From Staphylococcus gallinarum (GTDB taxonomy: Bacteria; Bacillota; Bacilli; Staphylococcales; Staphylococcaceae), in the NCBI RefSeq assembly GCF_000875895.1, contig NZ_JXCF01000010.1:1-64000 (forward strand): DNA of 64,000 bases. The letters run 5' to 3'. The translations under genes were made by a program, and so were the position numbers. Shown here piece by piece: positions 40,462 through 50,431 of this stretch. Each line of letters starts with the position of its first letter. The stretch's first letter is position 1. The notes beneath the pieces are model-generated. The model was not told the origin of the DNA. It worked only from the letters and a program-made list of their open reading frames with translations, and made no database searches.

Positions 40462-41166
40462 ATGGAATGGTTAAAATTAATCGGAATTCTTATTATTGTA
40501 TTAGGATTTATTTTTAAAATAGACACAATTGCTGTTATACTCACTGCTGCTATTGTAACGGGACTAGTATCTGGGTTAGATATTGTTGCCATATTGGAAA
40601 CGCTTGGCAAAGCATTTGTCGATAATCGATTGGTGACTTTATTTATATTAACACTGCCAATGGTAGGATTAATAGAACGATTTGGATTGAAAACACAGGC
40701 ATCTCGCCTAATTGGGAAGGTAAAGCAAGTCACAAGTGGTAGGTTGATGACTATATATCTAATTATACGCGAATTAGCAGGAGTCGCTTCTATTAGAATT
40801 GGTGGTCACCCACAATTTGTCAGACCTTTAATTAATCCAATGGTACAAGGTGCGTTAAAAACAAGGTATGATCTGAAAGATGAGGACATAGACTCTAAAG
40901 ACATAGAAAAAATTAAAGCTCAAACTTCTGCAATGGAAAATTATGGTAATTTTTTTGGACAAAATTTATTTGTAGGAGCAGCAGGGATATTGTTAATGGT
41001 CGGAACTTTCAAATCGTTAAAGATAAAGGTAGAAGCAATGGATTTGGTTTTAGCCTCATTACCAGTTGCAGTAATAGTCTTAATTATTGTTTGGTTAAAT
41101 AATATTTTATTTGATAAATATTTAGATAAAAAGTATACACGTAAGAAGGTGAAGCATAATGAGTGA
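40462..41166 (+). CDS. DUF969 family membrane protein
   Basis: 234-residue integral membrane protein (about six TM segments) of the DUF969 family, in a fixed pair with DUF979. Conserved polar stretches within the membrane part include RELAGVASIRIGGHPQFVRPLINPM and NYGNFFGQNLFVGAAG. The stop overlaps the DUF979 start by 8 bases, so the two are coupled. The pair with pcp looks like a two-component transporter; the substrate is inferred, not shown. Confidence 0.85.
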   Translation: MEWLKLIGILIIVLGFIFKIDTIAVILTAAIVTGLVSGLDIVAILETLGKAFVDNRLVTLFILTLPMVGLIERFGLKTQASRLIGKVKQVTSGRLMTIYLIIRELAGVASIRIGGHPQFVRPLINPMVQGALKTRYDLKDEDIDSKDIEKIKAQTSAMENYGNFFGQNLFVGAAGILLMVGTFKSLKIKVEAMDLVLASLPVAVIVLIIVWLNNILFDKYLDKKYTRKKVKHNE

Positions 41167-42085
41167 ATCACTGCTGAATCAGATTTTAGAAATTTTTTAC
41201 ATACTGATTGGCCTACAGTTATTATATACAGCTGGTCGCGTATTAAAAGCTAAGAAACACAAAAAAAGATACGGGACGGCATTATTTTGGATATTATTAG
41301 CAGTCATATTTATGTTTGGTCCTTATTTACCAAATGTTATTAATGGTATATTTATTGTGTTAATGGGGGTACTTACATTATTTAAACAAGTCGTAATTAT
41401 CAATATAGTAGATGTTAACGAGCAACAAGGAGATCAAGGATCTACGCGATTTGGCAACAAACTATTTATACCTGCAATTGTTTTGGCTGCTGTAGCTATA
41501 ATAGTATCGAATTGGACACCTTTAGGAGGGGCAATTGGTTTAGGTGTGTCATCTATAATTGGTCTAATCAGTGCCTATTGGATTATTAAACCAAAATTTA
41601 AATTTATAGGCTATGATAGCGATAGGTTAACACAACAGATTGGGACAGTAGGTATTTTACCTCAATTTTTGGCGGCATTAGGTGTATTATTTACAGTTAG
41701 TGGTGTAGGTAATGTTATTTCTAAAGGGATTTCTAACATTATTCCTGAAGGTAATCATTTTATTGGAGTAGTTGCATATGTGTTAGGCATGGTATTGTTT
41801 ACCATGTTAATGGGCAATGCCTTTGCTGCATTTACCGTTATTACAGCTAGTATTGGATTACCATTTGTTATTGCACAAGGTGGAGACCCTGTCATTGCTG
41901 GTGCCTTGGCAATGACAGGCGGATTTTGTGGCACATTATTAACACCGATGGCAGCAAACTTTAATACATTACCTGTAGCTTTATTAGAGATGAAAGAAGA
42001 ATTTGGTGTGATAAAAGCACAAGCACCAATTGCAGCAATATTAATTATTGTACATATTGGTTTAATGTATTTTTGGGCTTTTTAA
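41159..42085 (+). CDS. DUF979 family membrane protein
   Basis: 308-residue integral membrane protein (about nine TM segments) of the DUF979 family. Conserved transporter-like features are GNAFAAFTVITASIGLPFVIAQGGDP and TGGFCGTLLTPMAANFNTLPVALLEM. It is coupled to DUF969 upstream and lies 25 bases before pcp. Function unproven; see findings for the pyroglutamate hypothesis. Confidence 0.85.
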   Translation: MSESLLNQILEIFYILIGLQLLYTAGRVLKAKKHKKRYGTALFWILLAVIFMFGPYLPNVINGIFIVLMGVLTLFKQVVIINIVDVNEQQGDQGSTRFGNKLFIPAIVLAAVAIIVSNWTPLGGAIGLGVSSIIGLISAYWIIKPKFKFIGYDSDRLTQQIGTVGILPQFLAALGVLFTVSGVGNVISKGISNIIPEGNHFIGVVAYVLGMVLFTMLMGNAFAAFTVITASIGLPFVIAQGGDPVIAGALAMTGGFCGTLLTPMAANFNTLPVALLEMKEEFGVIKAQAPIAAILIIVHIGLMYFWAF

Positions 42086-42110
42086 ATTAAAAACAAGGTG
42101 GTTTTGAATT

Positions 42111-42752
42111 ATGAGAATGTTAGTAACAGGGTTTGATCCTTTTGGTGGAGAAGTATTAAATCCAGCATGGGAAGCGGTAAAATTACTTCCTGATAGAATT
42201 GGAAATCATACAGTAGATAAATTAGAAATACCGACTGTCTTTAATAAATCTAAGGATTTAGTAGAATCAAAATTACAAAATGAGACTTATGACATAGTGA
42301 TAGCAATTGGACAAGCAGGAGGCAGGTTTGAGATTACACCAGAACGTATAGGTATCAATATTGATGATGCGCGTATTCCTGATAACGAAGGTCAACAACC
42401 TATTGATAAAAAGATTCAAAGGGATGGTGAGACAGCTTACTTTTCTAATTTACCAGTAAAACGTATGACCGAAGCTATGAAAGCGCAGGGAGTACCGGCA
42501 AGTTTATCTCATTCGGCAGGAACATTTGTCTGTAATCACATCTTGTATCAGTTAGGTTATTTACACGAACAGAAATTCCCGAATATTAAATTTGGTTTTA
42601 TTCATGTGCCATTTATCCCAGAACAGGTTGTTCATAAAGCAAATCAACCATCCATGTCACTCGACACAATTGTGAAAGGATTGACTGCAGCTATTGAAGT
42701 AGCATTTGACTCGGATGAAGATATCAAGATTGCTTTAGGATCTACACATTAA
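42111..42752 (+). CDS. pcp: Pyrrolidone-carboxylate peptidase (pyroglutamyl peptidase I)
   Basis: 213-residue C15 cysteine peptidase that removes N-terminal pyroglutamate from peptides in the cytoplasm. The catalytic triad is recognisable: Glu in [12 protein letters not shown], Cys in [12 protein letters not shown] and His in [13 protein letters not shown]-terminal [12 protein letters not shown] is diagnostic. It is the third gene of the DUF969-DUF979-pcp operon. Confidence 0.96.
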   Translation: MRMLVTGFDPFGGEVLNPAWEAVKLLPDRIGNHTVDKLEIPTVFNKSKDLVESKLQNETYDIVIAIGQAGGRFEITPERIGINIDDARIPDNEGQQPIDKKIQRDGETAYFSNLPVKRMTEAMKAQGVPASLSHSAGTFVCNHILYQLGYLHEQKFPNIKFGFIHVPFIPEQVVHKANQPSMSLDTIVKGLTAAIEVAFDSDEDIKIALGSTH

Positions 42753-43083
42753 ATTATATGAAAGACCTGTGCACTAAATATATGTTTGACACACCATGTC
42801 ATGTATAGTGCTTTGAAATGTTACAAAGTTTTAATGAATCCGAGAGTTAGACTAGAAAACTTAATTGCTTTATAGAATCAGTATTAGAATGATTGAGAGA
42901 GCAACAAAAATGACTAAATACCTAGACGATATGACCTTCTTGGTTTGGAAGAATATAATAATTAGTATTAATATAAAAAATACCCACCAAAAAGACGGAA
43001 TCTTTTGGTGGGGTTTATTTATTTTAGAAATTATTTTCTAAATTTCTTTATACTTGATTTTTAATTACTTACAAATTGAATAT
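42753..43083. other. Convergent intergenic region after pcp
   Basis: Two hairpins (42771-42811, GCACTA/TAGTGC; and 42982-43013) and a 15-base sequence at 42897-42911 with 14 matches to the tail of the 190-bp repeat core. No coding frame. Confidence 0.5.
42982..43013. terminator. Bidirectional terminator of pcp operon and GNAT gene
   Basis: Stem CCCACCAAAA / TTTTGGTGGG with T-rich flank on both strands between convergent genes. Confidence 0.85.
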
Positions 43084-43584
43084 TTAATTATCGTGGTCTT
43101 GTCTAATATAATTCATTTGTATTTCATTATACATTTTTCCGAAATATACTGGCTGGCGTGCATCAGTTTGTTTAAAACCGATTTGTTCATAGAATTGTAT
43201 AGCATTATCGTTCTCTTCAACTACCCACAATGTAACATTATCTGGAAACGAAAGTTCAAGTGCGCGTTGAGTAAGGGCGAATCCAATCATATGGTGTTGG
43301 TAATCTTCTAATAAGTAAAGCGCATATATCTCACTCCAATCGTCTGTTGAAGTAGGATGTTTAACCTTACCATATGAAATAAAGCCCACGACCTCATTAT
43401 CTACAATAGCAACTAAAGTTGGCGCATCATGTAATGAAGATTTTTTTATAAATTGTTCTTTATCGAGATTCTCAAGGTAATCATTTACTGAGATGTCATT
43501 ATATGTTTCCATCCAGCTTTCATAATGGACAATAGCTTTACCGTGTTTGTCAGCTTCTGTTAAAGGTCTAATTGTAAATTCCAT
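43084..43584 (-). CDS. GNAT-family N-acetyltransferase
   Basis: 166-residue acetyl-CoA-dependent acetyltransferase. Motif A is EIYALYLLEDYQHHMIGFALTQRAL, and NDNAIQFYEQIGF is the usual motif B. The ATG at 43584 has GAGGGGGGC just upstream; the longer frame starts within that site. Substrate unknown. Confidence 0.85.
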   Translation of the reverse strand: MEFTIRPLTEADKHGKAIVHYESWMETYNDISVNDYLENLDKEQFIKKSSLHDAPTLVAIVDNEVVGFISYGKVKHPTSTDDWSEIYALYLLEDYQHHMIGFALTQRALELSFPDNVTLWVVEENDNAIQFYEQIGFKQTDARQPVYFGKMYNEIQMNYIRQDHDN

Positions 43585-43708
43585 ACAATGCCCCCCTCGC
43601 AATATAAATTGATTATATTATAGCACCATTAATTTTAAAAAAGAAATTATTAAATCGCTTATATTGTTTGTTAAATTGATATTTAGAATATACTGAAATT
43701 ATGGATAC

Positions 43709-44521
43709 TTAGCCGTGCGATTGAGATTGATTAAGTGATGCTTGTAATGCTTTTGCTTCTACTTGTGCTTTTTGTCGGTAGTATTTATGTGCGAAATGCA
43801 TTTGTATAATTAAAAATAAGCCACCTACAGTCCAATATAAACCTAAAGCGGCAGCAGAATGTAATGAAATATAAGTTATGAAAATAGGTGATAATACCAT
43901 TAAAACATAGTAACTTGTTCGTTGGTCTTTTGGATAATGTCTTGAATTTACTAAAGGTTGGAAGAAATATACGATTGCTGCAATCAGTGAAATCCATAAA
44001 TTAGGTTCTGTTAAATTAAACCAAAGAAAGTGAGGGTAACGATCGATACCATCACTACTTGGATATTTCAATGTGATAATCAAACCATATAAGATAGGAA
44101 GTTGTATTAATATTGGCAGACATCCAATCATATTTTTATAAGGGTTGATATCGTATTTTTTGTATAAGTTAATTAATGCTTGATTGTGTTTTAATTTTTC
44201 TTCTTGTGTTTCAGAGTCTTTAATATGCTTTTTTAATTCATCAATTTCAGGCTTTACGATTTGTGTTTTTTCTCGCATCATATGCATGTTTTTAACTTGC
44301 ATAACCATAAATGGTAACAGAAATAATCTAATAATAACTACAATAGTGATAATTGCGAGACCATAGTTTTCGCCATATAGATGTCCAAGACTATGCAATA
44401 GCCAATCTATCGGCTTAACAAAAATGATGTTAAATAAACTTTGGTGTTGTTCACTATGTGTATTGTCACATGCTGTCAGTAAAATAGGAATAAATAACAA
44501 ACTAATCCATCTACGTTGCAT
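43709..44521 (-). CDS. yidC: YidC/OxaA membrane protein insertase, lipoprotein
   Basis: 270 residues with a lipoprotein signal (ISLLFIPILLTAC, lipid Cys about 18) and the YidC core. The conserved groove arginine is in VVIIRLFLLPFMV, followed by the basic amphipathic loop and four further TM segments (IQLPILYGLI, SAAALGLYWTVGG). It inserts or folds membrane proteins. The genus normally has one yidC of about 290 residues with a basic tail; this protein is shorter and its tail is not Lys-rich, so it may be a second paralogue. Confidence 0.88.
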   Translation of the reverse strand: MQRRWISLLFIPILLTACDNTHSEQHQSLFNIIFVKPIDWLLHSLGHLYGENYGLAIITIVVIIRLFLLPFMVMQVKNMHMMREKTQIVKPEIDELKKHIKDSETQEEKLKHNQALINLYKKYDINPYKNMIGCLPILIQLPILYGLIITLKYPSSDGIDRYPHFLWFNLTEPNLWISLIAAIVYFFQPLVNSRHYPKDQRTSYYVLMVLSPIFITYISLHSAAALGLYWTVGGLFLIIQMHFAHKYYRQKAQVEAKALQASLNQSQSHG

Positions 44522-44739
44522 CTATGGCATCCTCCAAAAAATGTTTTTTTCAAATATTACTTTAACACAATTAAATCTTTTAATTAAGCAAATTTGATGT
44601 GTAAATAAATTTTTGAAAAAGATATAAATACAAAGAGACTATGAGCAATAAACAGGTGAATCCGAGAAACCATATATAAGGTAGTTAGTATTAAATCTAA
44701 CTAAGAATATTGTTTATCATTATCTTCAAATAAATAAAA

Positions 44740-44784
44740 AGCACTTTTGCATGAATTCGAAATAATGAATTCTGCAAAAGTGCT
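44740..44784 (-). terminator. Terminator of the CPA1 antiporter gene
   Basis: Stem AGCACTTTTGC-GAATTC with the complementary arm, then TTTTTATTTATTT on the minus strand. Confidence 0.88.
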
Positions 44785-44818
44785 ATAGCATTTGTGCTTT
44801 AATATACTTTATTATATT

Positions 44819-46846
44819 TTATTTTTCATTTGCAATAACGATCTCATTGTAGTTTATATTTTCCCTCACTTGAGCAGCTACGGTTGCATCTACTTGCTTA
44901 TTACTAATAAGCTCATCTAAATAATGTCTTTGTAGATATAAACTTTCTAATTTTAATGGTTGAGTTGAAGCAACTACAGGGTAGTTTTGTTTATTTTGAC
45001 GGCGACGACGTATGTTACGTAGTCGAGAGTAATATTGGTTTAATACGATACTGACTTCTAATACGTTATCTTTATTTTGCTCAGCTTTTAGTGCTAATGT
45101 GACATGATGATGTACAATTCGCATTACCTTTTGAACTTCAAGGATGCTAGATTTAAAGTGGTCAATTTGACTTTGATCCACTTTTCGTTTAGCTCTAACC
45201 CTTAATATAAGCATCTTAGCAAATACTTTTAATTTTTGTAGTGCAGTAGCTTCTTTATATTGTCTTGAAGATTCTAAAGCAGAACGATAATTAAATATTG
45301 TCTGCTTATCAATTTTATTAGATTCAATAAGCTTCTCTAAAACTTCAGTCTCTTTTTCACTTGCCAACAGTTCTAATCGTTTAACTTCTTTAGTATTTTT
45401 ATTTTCTGGTGTCATCTGTAGTAAAAAGAATAACTCATCGAAATATTCCGAGATAATAGGACTATAATTCACAGTTTTATCTTCTTTTGAACGTCGTTTT
45501 AAATAACTGATGACATTTTCTACGATATAGGTCTTAGCTGCTGGGTAAGACATAGATTTTGATTCAACGCGTTGTTCTGAAGGCGTAATTAAAGGCAACA
45601 CAATTTGTGCCAGTATTAAACTAATTAATACCATCAAGGATGCAATAAATAACAAATCATTTTTAAATTCAAATTTAACATTAGCAGATAGTAGTGATGG
45701 TAAGGTCAAGGCCATAGATAATGAAATTGTACCGTGAATACCACACATCGTCATAATAAATGCATAATGCAAACGTGTTGGTGGAGATTCCGTTTGGTCA
45801 TTTAAATACGATTGGATATTGTTTGGATAATAGAATGTCTTAAATAAAATAAATACCCAAATAAAGCGGAACACATAAATTGCCAAAGCAATCATCAATG
45901 TTGTAATGATCAAAAATTTAATGTTCTCAGGTTCTTTATTAACAATTTCGCCAACTACTTCAGGAACAATAAAGCCGAGGACTACAAATACGAAACCATT
46001 TAATGCATAGCTTAATGTATTCCATATTTGATTGTAGTTCATTTGCAATTCGGTTTGTGCACGAATTAATCGGTCTCTTTCAAAACCATGTAATAAACCT
46101 GCCACAACCACGGCGATAATGCCTGACGCATGAACGACTTCTGCAATTAAATATACGGCAAATGGTGTTAATAATTGGATGAATATCATTGTATTACTAT
46201 CCTTTAATCCTTTATGCATTGAAAGGAAGATACGTAATCGAACAATGAGAAATCCGACGATGATACCGATTAATACACCTAGAATAGTCGAAATAATAAA
46301 TTGTTCTATGGCGTCAAATGCTGAAAATGCTCCAGTTACCAAAGCGGCAACAGCAATTTTAAAAGATATGATACCTGCAGCATCATTTAGTAAGGATTCA
46401 CCTTCTAAAATTGAAATGGCTCCTTTAGGCAATACCTTTCCTTTAGTGATTGCTTGCACAGCAACTGCATCTGTCGGACAAAGGATTGCCGCAATGGCAA
46501 AGGCAGCAGGCATTGGTAAGTCTGCCCAAATCCAATGAATAAAGTAGCCGACACCAATGACGGTTGTAAATACGAGACCCATAGCCATTAGAATTATGGG
46601 TTTTCGATATTGGAGTAATTTAGTTCGGGAAACGTGGGCCCCTTCAACGAATAACAATGGGGCGATAACTGCCATCATAAACACTTCAGAATCAAACTGA
46701 AAGTGAACTGGTATAGGCAATATATAAAGTCCCACACCTAATGCGATTTGGATGAAAGCTGTAGGTATTTTGGGGAATTTATTATGTAAAATGGAGCTGA
46801 TGACAACAGCAACAATAAAAATTAAAAAAGCTTCTAGTAAAGTCAT
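44819..46846 (-). CDS. Na+/H+ antiporter, CPA1 family
   Basis: 675 residues: 12 TM NhaP-like part (about 1-425) with ILCPTDAVAVQAIT and EGESLLNDAAGIISF, the cation-site motifs, then a roughly 250-residue cytosolic tail, charged and helical (coiled-coil-like). It exchanges cytosolic Na+ or K+ for protons and helps salt and alkali tolerance. It stands alone on the minus strand. Confidence 0.9.
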   Translation of the reverse strand: MTLLEAFLIFIVAVVISSILHNKFPKIPTAFIQIALGVGLYILPIPVHFQFDSEVFMMAVIAPLLFVEGAHVSRTKLLQYRKPIILMAMGLVFTTVIGVGYFIHWIWADLPMPAAFAIAAILCPTDAVAVQAITKGKVLPKGAISILEGESLLNDAAGIISFKIAVAALVTGAFSAFDAIEQFIISTILGVLIGIIVGFLIVRLRIFLSMHKGLKDSNTMIFIQLLTPFAVYLIAEVVHASGIIAVVVAGLLHGFERDRLIRAQTELQMNYNQIWNTLSYALNGFVFVVLGFIVPEVVGEIVNKEPENIKFLIITTLMIALAIYVFRFIWVFILFKTFYYPNNIQSYLNDQTESPPTRLHYAFIMTMCGIHGTISLSMALTLPSLLSANVKFEFKNDLLFIASLMVLISLILAQIVLPLITPSEQRVESKSMSYPAAKTYIVENVISYLKRRSKEDKTVNYSPIISEYFDELFFLLQMTPENKNTKEVKRLELLASEKETEVLEKLIESNKIDKQTIFNYRSALESSRQYKEATALQKLKVFAKMLILRVRAKRKVDQSQIDHFKSSILEVQKVMRIVHHHVTLALKAEQNKDNVLEVSIVLNQYYSRLRNIRRRRQNKQNYPVVASTQPLKLESLYLQRHYLDELISNKQVDATVAAQVRENINYNEIVIANEK

Positions 46847-47039
46847 GATACCCGTCCTTCGTATTTTTTGTTGTTTTAAATTTTACCATTTTTCACAATA
46901 TATAGGTAATAAAATTATAAATATATTGATGGTAACAAGCATATAAATATAGCTTCTTCACTAAAGTTAAATTGATATTATTAATAGTGTAATTATGTCA
47001 TAATAGGTGTGCTAAAAGGTAGAAGGAATGTGATGAAAC

Positions 47040-47849
47040 ATGAATATAGGTGTGATTTCTGACTTACATATTGATAGACATCAAAAGTTAGAACCTAACG
47101 ATTATTTACAAGTATTGGTCAAAGTGATAACAACTCGAGAGTTAGACTTACTGTTAATTGCTGGTGATATTTCCAACCATTATAAACTAACTGCACAATT
47201 TATTAATAATTTAGAGCAACTGGCGGCAATTAAAGTATTATTTATACCTGGAAATCACGATTACTGGACGACAGAGGCCGATGCAACATCATCAGACATT
47301 TTACAATTTTATATGAGTATGGAGCAATGTCTGATCGGTAAGCCATACCATTTAAATGATGATTGGGCCATTGTTGGTAATACAGGTTGGTATGATTATT
47401 CATATGCAGACCCTAAATTCTCATTAGAAAAAATTGCCAAAAGGAAATATTATGGTGCTACTTGGCAAGATAAAGTTAAAATTGATTGGGCCATTGAAGA
47501 TAGAAAGTTGTCGATGATAGCAGCAAAGCAAACGATTAAAGATATAGAGCAAGTTAAACAAAAAAAGATTATACTCATGACACATATCGTTACACATCCA
47601 AAATTTGCAGTACCTACACCACATAGAATATTTGATTATTTCAATGCATTTATTGGCACTTCGGATTTTGAAAGCATTTATCAAAGCTATAATATTAAAT
47701 ACAGTATTATGGGGCATGTACATTTTAGAAATTCATTTAAAGAGCAAGGTGTGACTTACATTTGCCCTTGCTTAGGTTATTCGCGTGAATGGAGAACTGC
47801 TGATATTGAGAACGAAATACGTCATGCATTGTATCAATTTAGTGTTTGA
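47040..47849 (+). CDS. Calcineurin-like metallophosphoesterase
   Basis: 269-residue phosphoesterase with the dimetal motifs ISDLHID (5-11), AGDISNHY, PGNHDYW, MTHIVTHP and MGHVHF in order. Possible substrates are phosphodiesters or phosphoproteins; not assignable. It is monocistronic and divergent from the antiporter. Confidence 0.88.
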   Translation: MNIGVISDLHIDRHQKLEPNDYLQVLVKVITTRELDLLLIAGDISNHYKLTAQFINNLEQLAAIKVLFIPGNHDYWTTEADATSSDILQFYMSMEQCLIGKPYHLNDDWAIVGNTGWYDYSYADPKFSLEKIAKRKYYGATWQDKVKIDWAIEDRKLSMIAAKQTIKDIEQVKQKKIILMTHIVTHPKFAVPTPHRIFDYFNAFIGTSDFESIYQSYNIKYSIMGHVHFRNSFKEQGVTYICPCLGYSREWRTADIENEIRHALYQFSV

Positions 47850-47986
47850 TTTTATGTCGTAATTAATGCTGAGACGTACGTTAATTGTATTATGAGCCAG
47901 ACTTCGAAGAAAGTTGAATAAGCGTCGAGATATAGGTTCGACCTTTTCGAATAGTAAATCATAGCAATAGGTATATTATTATTATG

Positions 47987-48035
47987 AAAAAATCCACCTC
48001 AAAGGACGAAAACAATCTTTTGGGGTGGATTTTTC
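47987..48035. terminator. Bidirectional terminator
   Basis: Stem AAAAATCCACC / GGTGGATTTTT with mismatched middle, between convergent genes. The flank is T-rich on both strands. Confidence 0.8.
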
Positions 48036-48040
48036 TAGAA

Positions 48041-48676
48041 TTATACGCCTTGGCTTAGGTGATCTATATAAAAACTCATTCTACCAGGTGCATCATAACT
48101 TGCTTCTAACTTTGATTTTTCAATCTTAATAAGTTGGAATTTATTTGGAATAAGTGCAGGAAGAATTATAAATTTTGAAAAGTGTGACCATAATGGGTCA
48201 ATATAATAATAATGCGTATCATCATAGCCAACCAATAATGTAATGTGAATATTAGATACAAATTTAGTTGGGCGATTATCAATTTTAAATGTACGTCGAT
48301 ATGGACGTTGACCAAGTACTGTGTGGTAGATTGCAACAGGTTGACCATGATCTAATATGTTACACAAATCAGGTAGTGAATTTCCAGTACTATCCACTAC
48401 ATTTGGATGATAATGTCGTAAATGTGGAACCAAGGCAGTAGGAAAGATAGTTTGATGATATCCAAATTTGATCCAGAGATGATGTCCAACATACCCTTTA
48501 TAGGGATTATTGTCGTGCTTTGGCCAGTGTTTCATAATCTGTGTGGCAGGTATTTTGATGTAATTATATTGAAGCATCATAGCTGACACAACACCTTCGC
48601 AGCCCATAATCATAGGGATAGGGAATAATTGACTAATAGGTTTTACTGCTAAACTTACTTTATTCATGATGTCCAT
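48041..48676 (-). CDS. C39-like peptidase family protein
   Basis: 211 residues with the Peptidase_C39_2 layout: C26 in MIMGCEGVVSAMMLQYN, H144 in SNIHITLLVGYDD and D160 in YYIDPLW, a Cys-His-Asp set. There is no clear signal peptide, so the location is uncertain. The start is ambiguous: the ATG used here is only about 3 bases from AAGGAG, and the next ATG, 9 bases on (48667), is about 12 bases away. Substrate unknown. Confidence 0.75.
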   Translation of the reverse strand: MDIMNKVSLAVKPISQLFPIPMIMGCEGVVSAMMLQYNYIKIPATQIMKHWPKHDNNPYKGYVGHHLWIKFGYHQTIFPTALVPHLRHYHPNVVDSTGNSLPDLCNILDHGQPVAIYHTVLGQRPYRRTFKIDNRPTKFVSNIHITLLVGYDDTHYYYIDPLWSHFSKFIILPALIPNKFQLIKIEKSKLEASYDAPGRMSFYIDHLSQGV

Positions 48677-48901
48677 TCACTCCTTGGCTCAGCTAGGTTA
48701 ATTCTAAAATACATCTATATTATATAGCTATTATATGAATTTATATATTAAAATGCATCATCAGATAGCTGGCTATAAACGATATGTTGTGATTTGTTCA
48801 ATGATATAAAATAGCGATTAAATACAAGAATGAATGTAAGCTTTGTTACTTGTGTGTTCACCATCATGTTTCAAGATTTCAAGTAACGATGCTGAATAAA
48901 A

Positions 48902-48954
48902 AAAGTGAATTCAGACATGTTTAGTAAATTACTGTACATGTCTAAATTCACTTT
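48902..48954 (-). terminator. Terminator of the Bcr/CflA-type gene
   Basis: Long stem AAAGTGAATT-AGACATGT with its complement, followed on the minus strand by TTTTTTTATT. It lies 6 bases past the stop at 48960. Confidence 0.88.
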
Positions 48955-48959
48955 CAATA

Positions 48960-50162
48960 TTATAATGTTTTATGCTTTTGAACGAACTTTAATGCGATTT
49001 CTAAGCCGATTATAAAAATAGTAGTAATAATTAAAATTGTAATATATGGCATCGTATTGTATTCGCCTTTTAACCCAACTAGTGGTGACATTACACCGCC
49101 TAAAATAAATTGGAAGAGGCCTAATAAACTAGATGCATTACCACTTCCACCAGTACGAGATTCCATTGCTAGTGCAAAACTAAGTGGTCCAATTCCAGTA
49201 ACCGGACAAACATTTAAGAAAAATGCAATAATGAGCACCCAAATTGGTAAATGCATTGTTAACGTAATAATGATTAAGATTACGCCTGTTATTTGTATCG
49301 CTGTCAAAGCAATAAGCAGAACGTAGCGACTTATTTTTTCGACTAGTTTAGCAGTTACTTGACTCATAATAATCAAGCCAATACCATTTACAGCAAATAA
49401 CGCACTAAATTGTTGAGGTGTCAGTTCGTAAATTTTTTGAGTGATAAATGGAGCGGCTGATGAAAAGCTAAACAGCATGACATAAGTCAAACCTTGTAAC
49501 AACATAGGCAAAATAAATGCTGGTGTTTTTAATAACGTGCCAAAGTCTTTAAATATAGCTCCAAAATTTAATTTTGATAGATCATTACTACGTGTTTCTT
49601 CCATTTTGAAAATAGCAAAAACCAGTATGATTATACTTACAATAGTTAATATTAAAAATATAGCTTGCCAATTAGCAACTGTTAGGGCATATCCTCCAAC
49701 TAAAGGTGCAAGAATCGTTATAATTCCATTAACGACTAACAAGGATGCTAATCCTTTGGCAAGGGTCTTACCTTTATGTTGATCACCAATAGATGCCTTT
49801 GCAATCACAATGGCACCACCACCTGTTAAACCTTGGACTAAACGCAATGCTAATAACAAGGTCATTGATGTAGTAAAGATTGCGATAAATGATGCAATAG
49901 CATAGATGGAAATGATTATAAGTGCAATTTTTTTACGGCCGAATGCGTCAGATAGTGGTCCAAATGTAAATTGTCCGATTGCTAAACCAATCATGGCAAA
50001 TGATAGTGATAGTTGCGCTTCAGAAGCAGTTGTACTAAAATCACTTTGAACACTTGGTAACGACGGAACATACATATCTATCGTCAATGGGCCAAAGGTA
50101 GTCATAATACCCAGTACGATGATAATCATAATAGGTAACTGACGATTTGAAGATTTATCCAT
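48960..50162 (-). CDS. Bcr/CflA-family MFS efflux transporter
   Basis: 400-residue 12-TM drug exporter. Typical Bcr/CflA segments are LTIDMYVPSLPSVQSDF near TM1, QFTFGPLSDAFGRKKIAL (motif A), RLVQGLTGGGAIVIAKA and APLVGGY. AAGGAG precedes the ATG by 8 bases. A symmetric dyad sits just upstream of its promoter. Confidence 0.9.
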   Translation of the reverse strand: MDKSSNRQLPIMIIIVLGIMTTFGPLTIDMYVPSLPSVQSDFSTTASEAQLSLSFAMIGLAIGQFTFGPLSDAFGRKKIALIIISIYAIASFIAIFTTSMTLLLALRLVQGLTGGGAIVIAKASIGDQHKGKTLAKGLASLLVVNGIITILAPLVGGYALTVANWQAIFLILTIVSIIILVFAIFKMEETRSNDLSKLNFGAIFKDFGTLLKTPAFILPMLLQGLTYVMLFSFSSAAPFITQKIYELTPQQFSALFAVNGIGLIIMSQVTAKLVEKISRYVLLIALTAIQITGVILIIITLTMHLPIWVLIIAFFLNVCPVTGIGPLSFALAMESRTGGSGNASSLLGLFQFILGGVMSPLVGLKGEYNTMPYITILIITTIFIIGLEIALKFVQKHKTL

Positions 50163-50197
50163 TTCATGGGCTCCTTTATCATACTTTCTAATGCTCT

Positions 50198-50256
50198 ATT
50201 ATATACATGTTTTATAACTTTGTAACTAGGTAATTATCTCATATATGGAGATAATT
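50198..50256 (-). promoter_or_regulatory. Promoter and dyad of the Bcr/CflA gene
   Basis: Minus-strand -35 TTACAA (50220-50225) and -10 TATAAT (50198-50203) with 16-base spacer. Just upstream, AATTATCTC and GAGATAATT (50232-50240 and 50248-50256) form a perfect 9-bp inverted repeat around 7 bases, a plausible operator. Confidence 0.55.
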
Positions 50257-50431
50257 TACAGACATTATTTTTGAAAATGAAGATAGGTAAAAGAATTAAA
50301 ATAAAGGTTAAAATTCACTAAATTTGAGCATTTAAATAAGTAATAAATTACAAATGACATCGAATTCACTAAATGTTTAAAGTTAACAAAAATAGTCAAT
50401 AATTCAAAGACTATGTTAAAGAGGTAGAACA

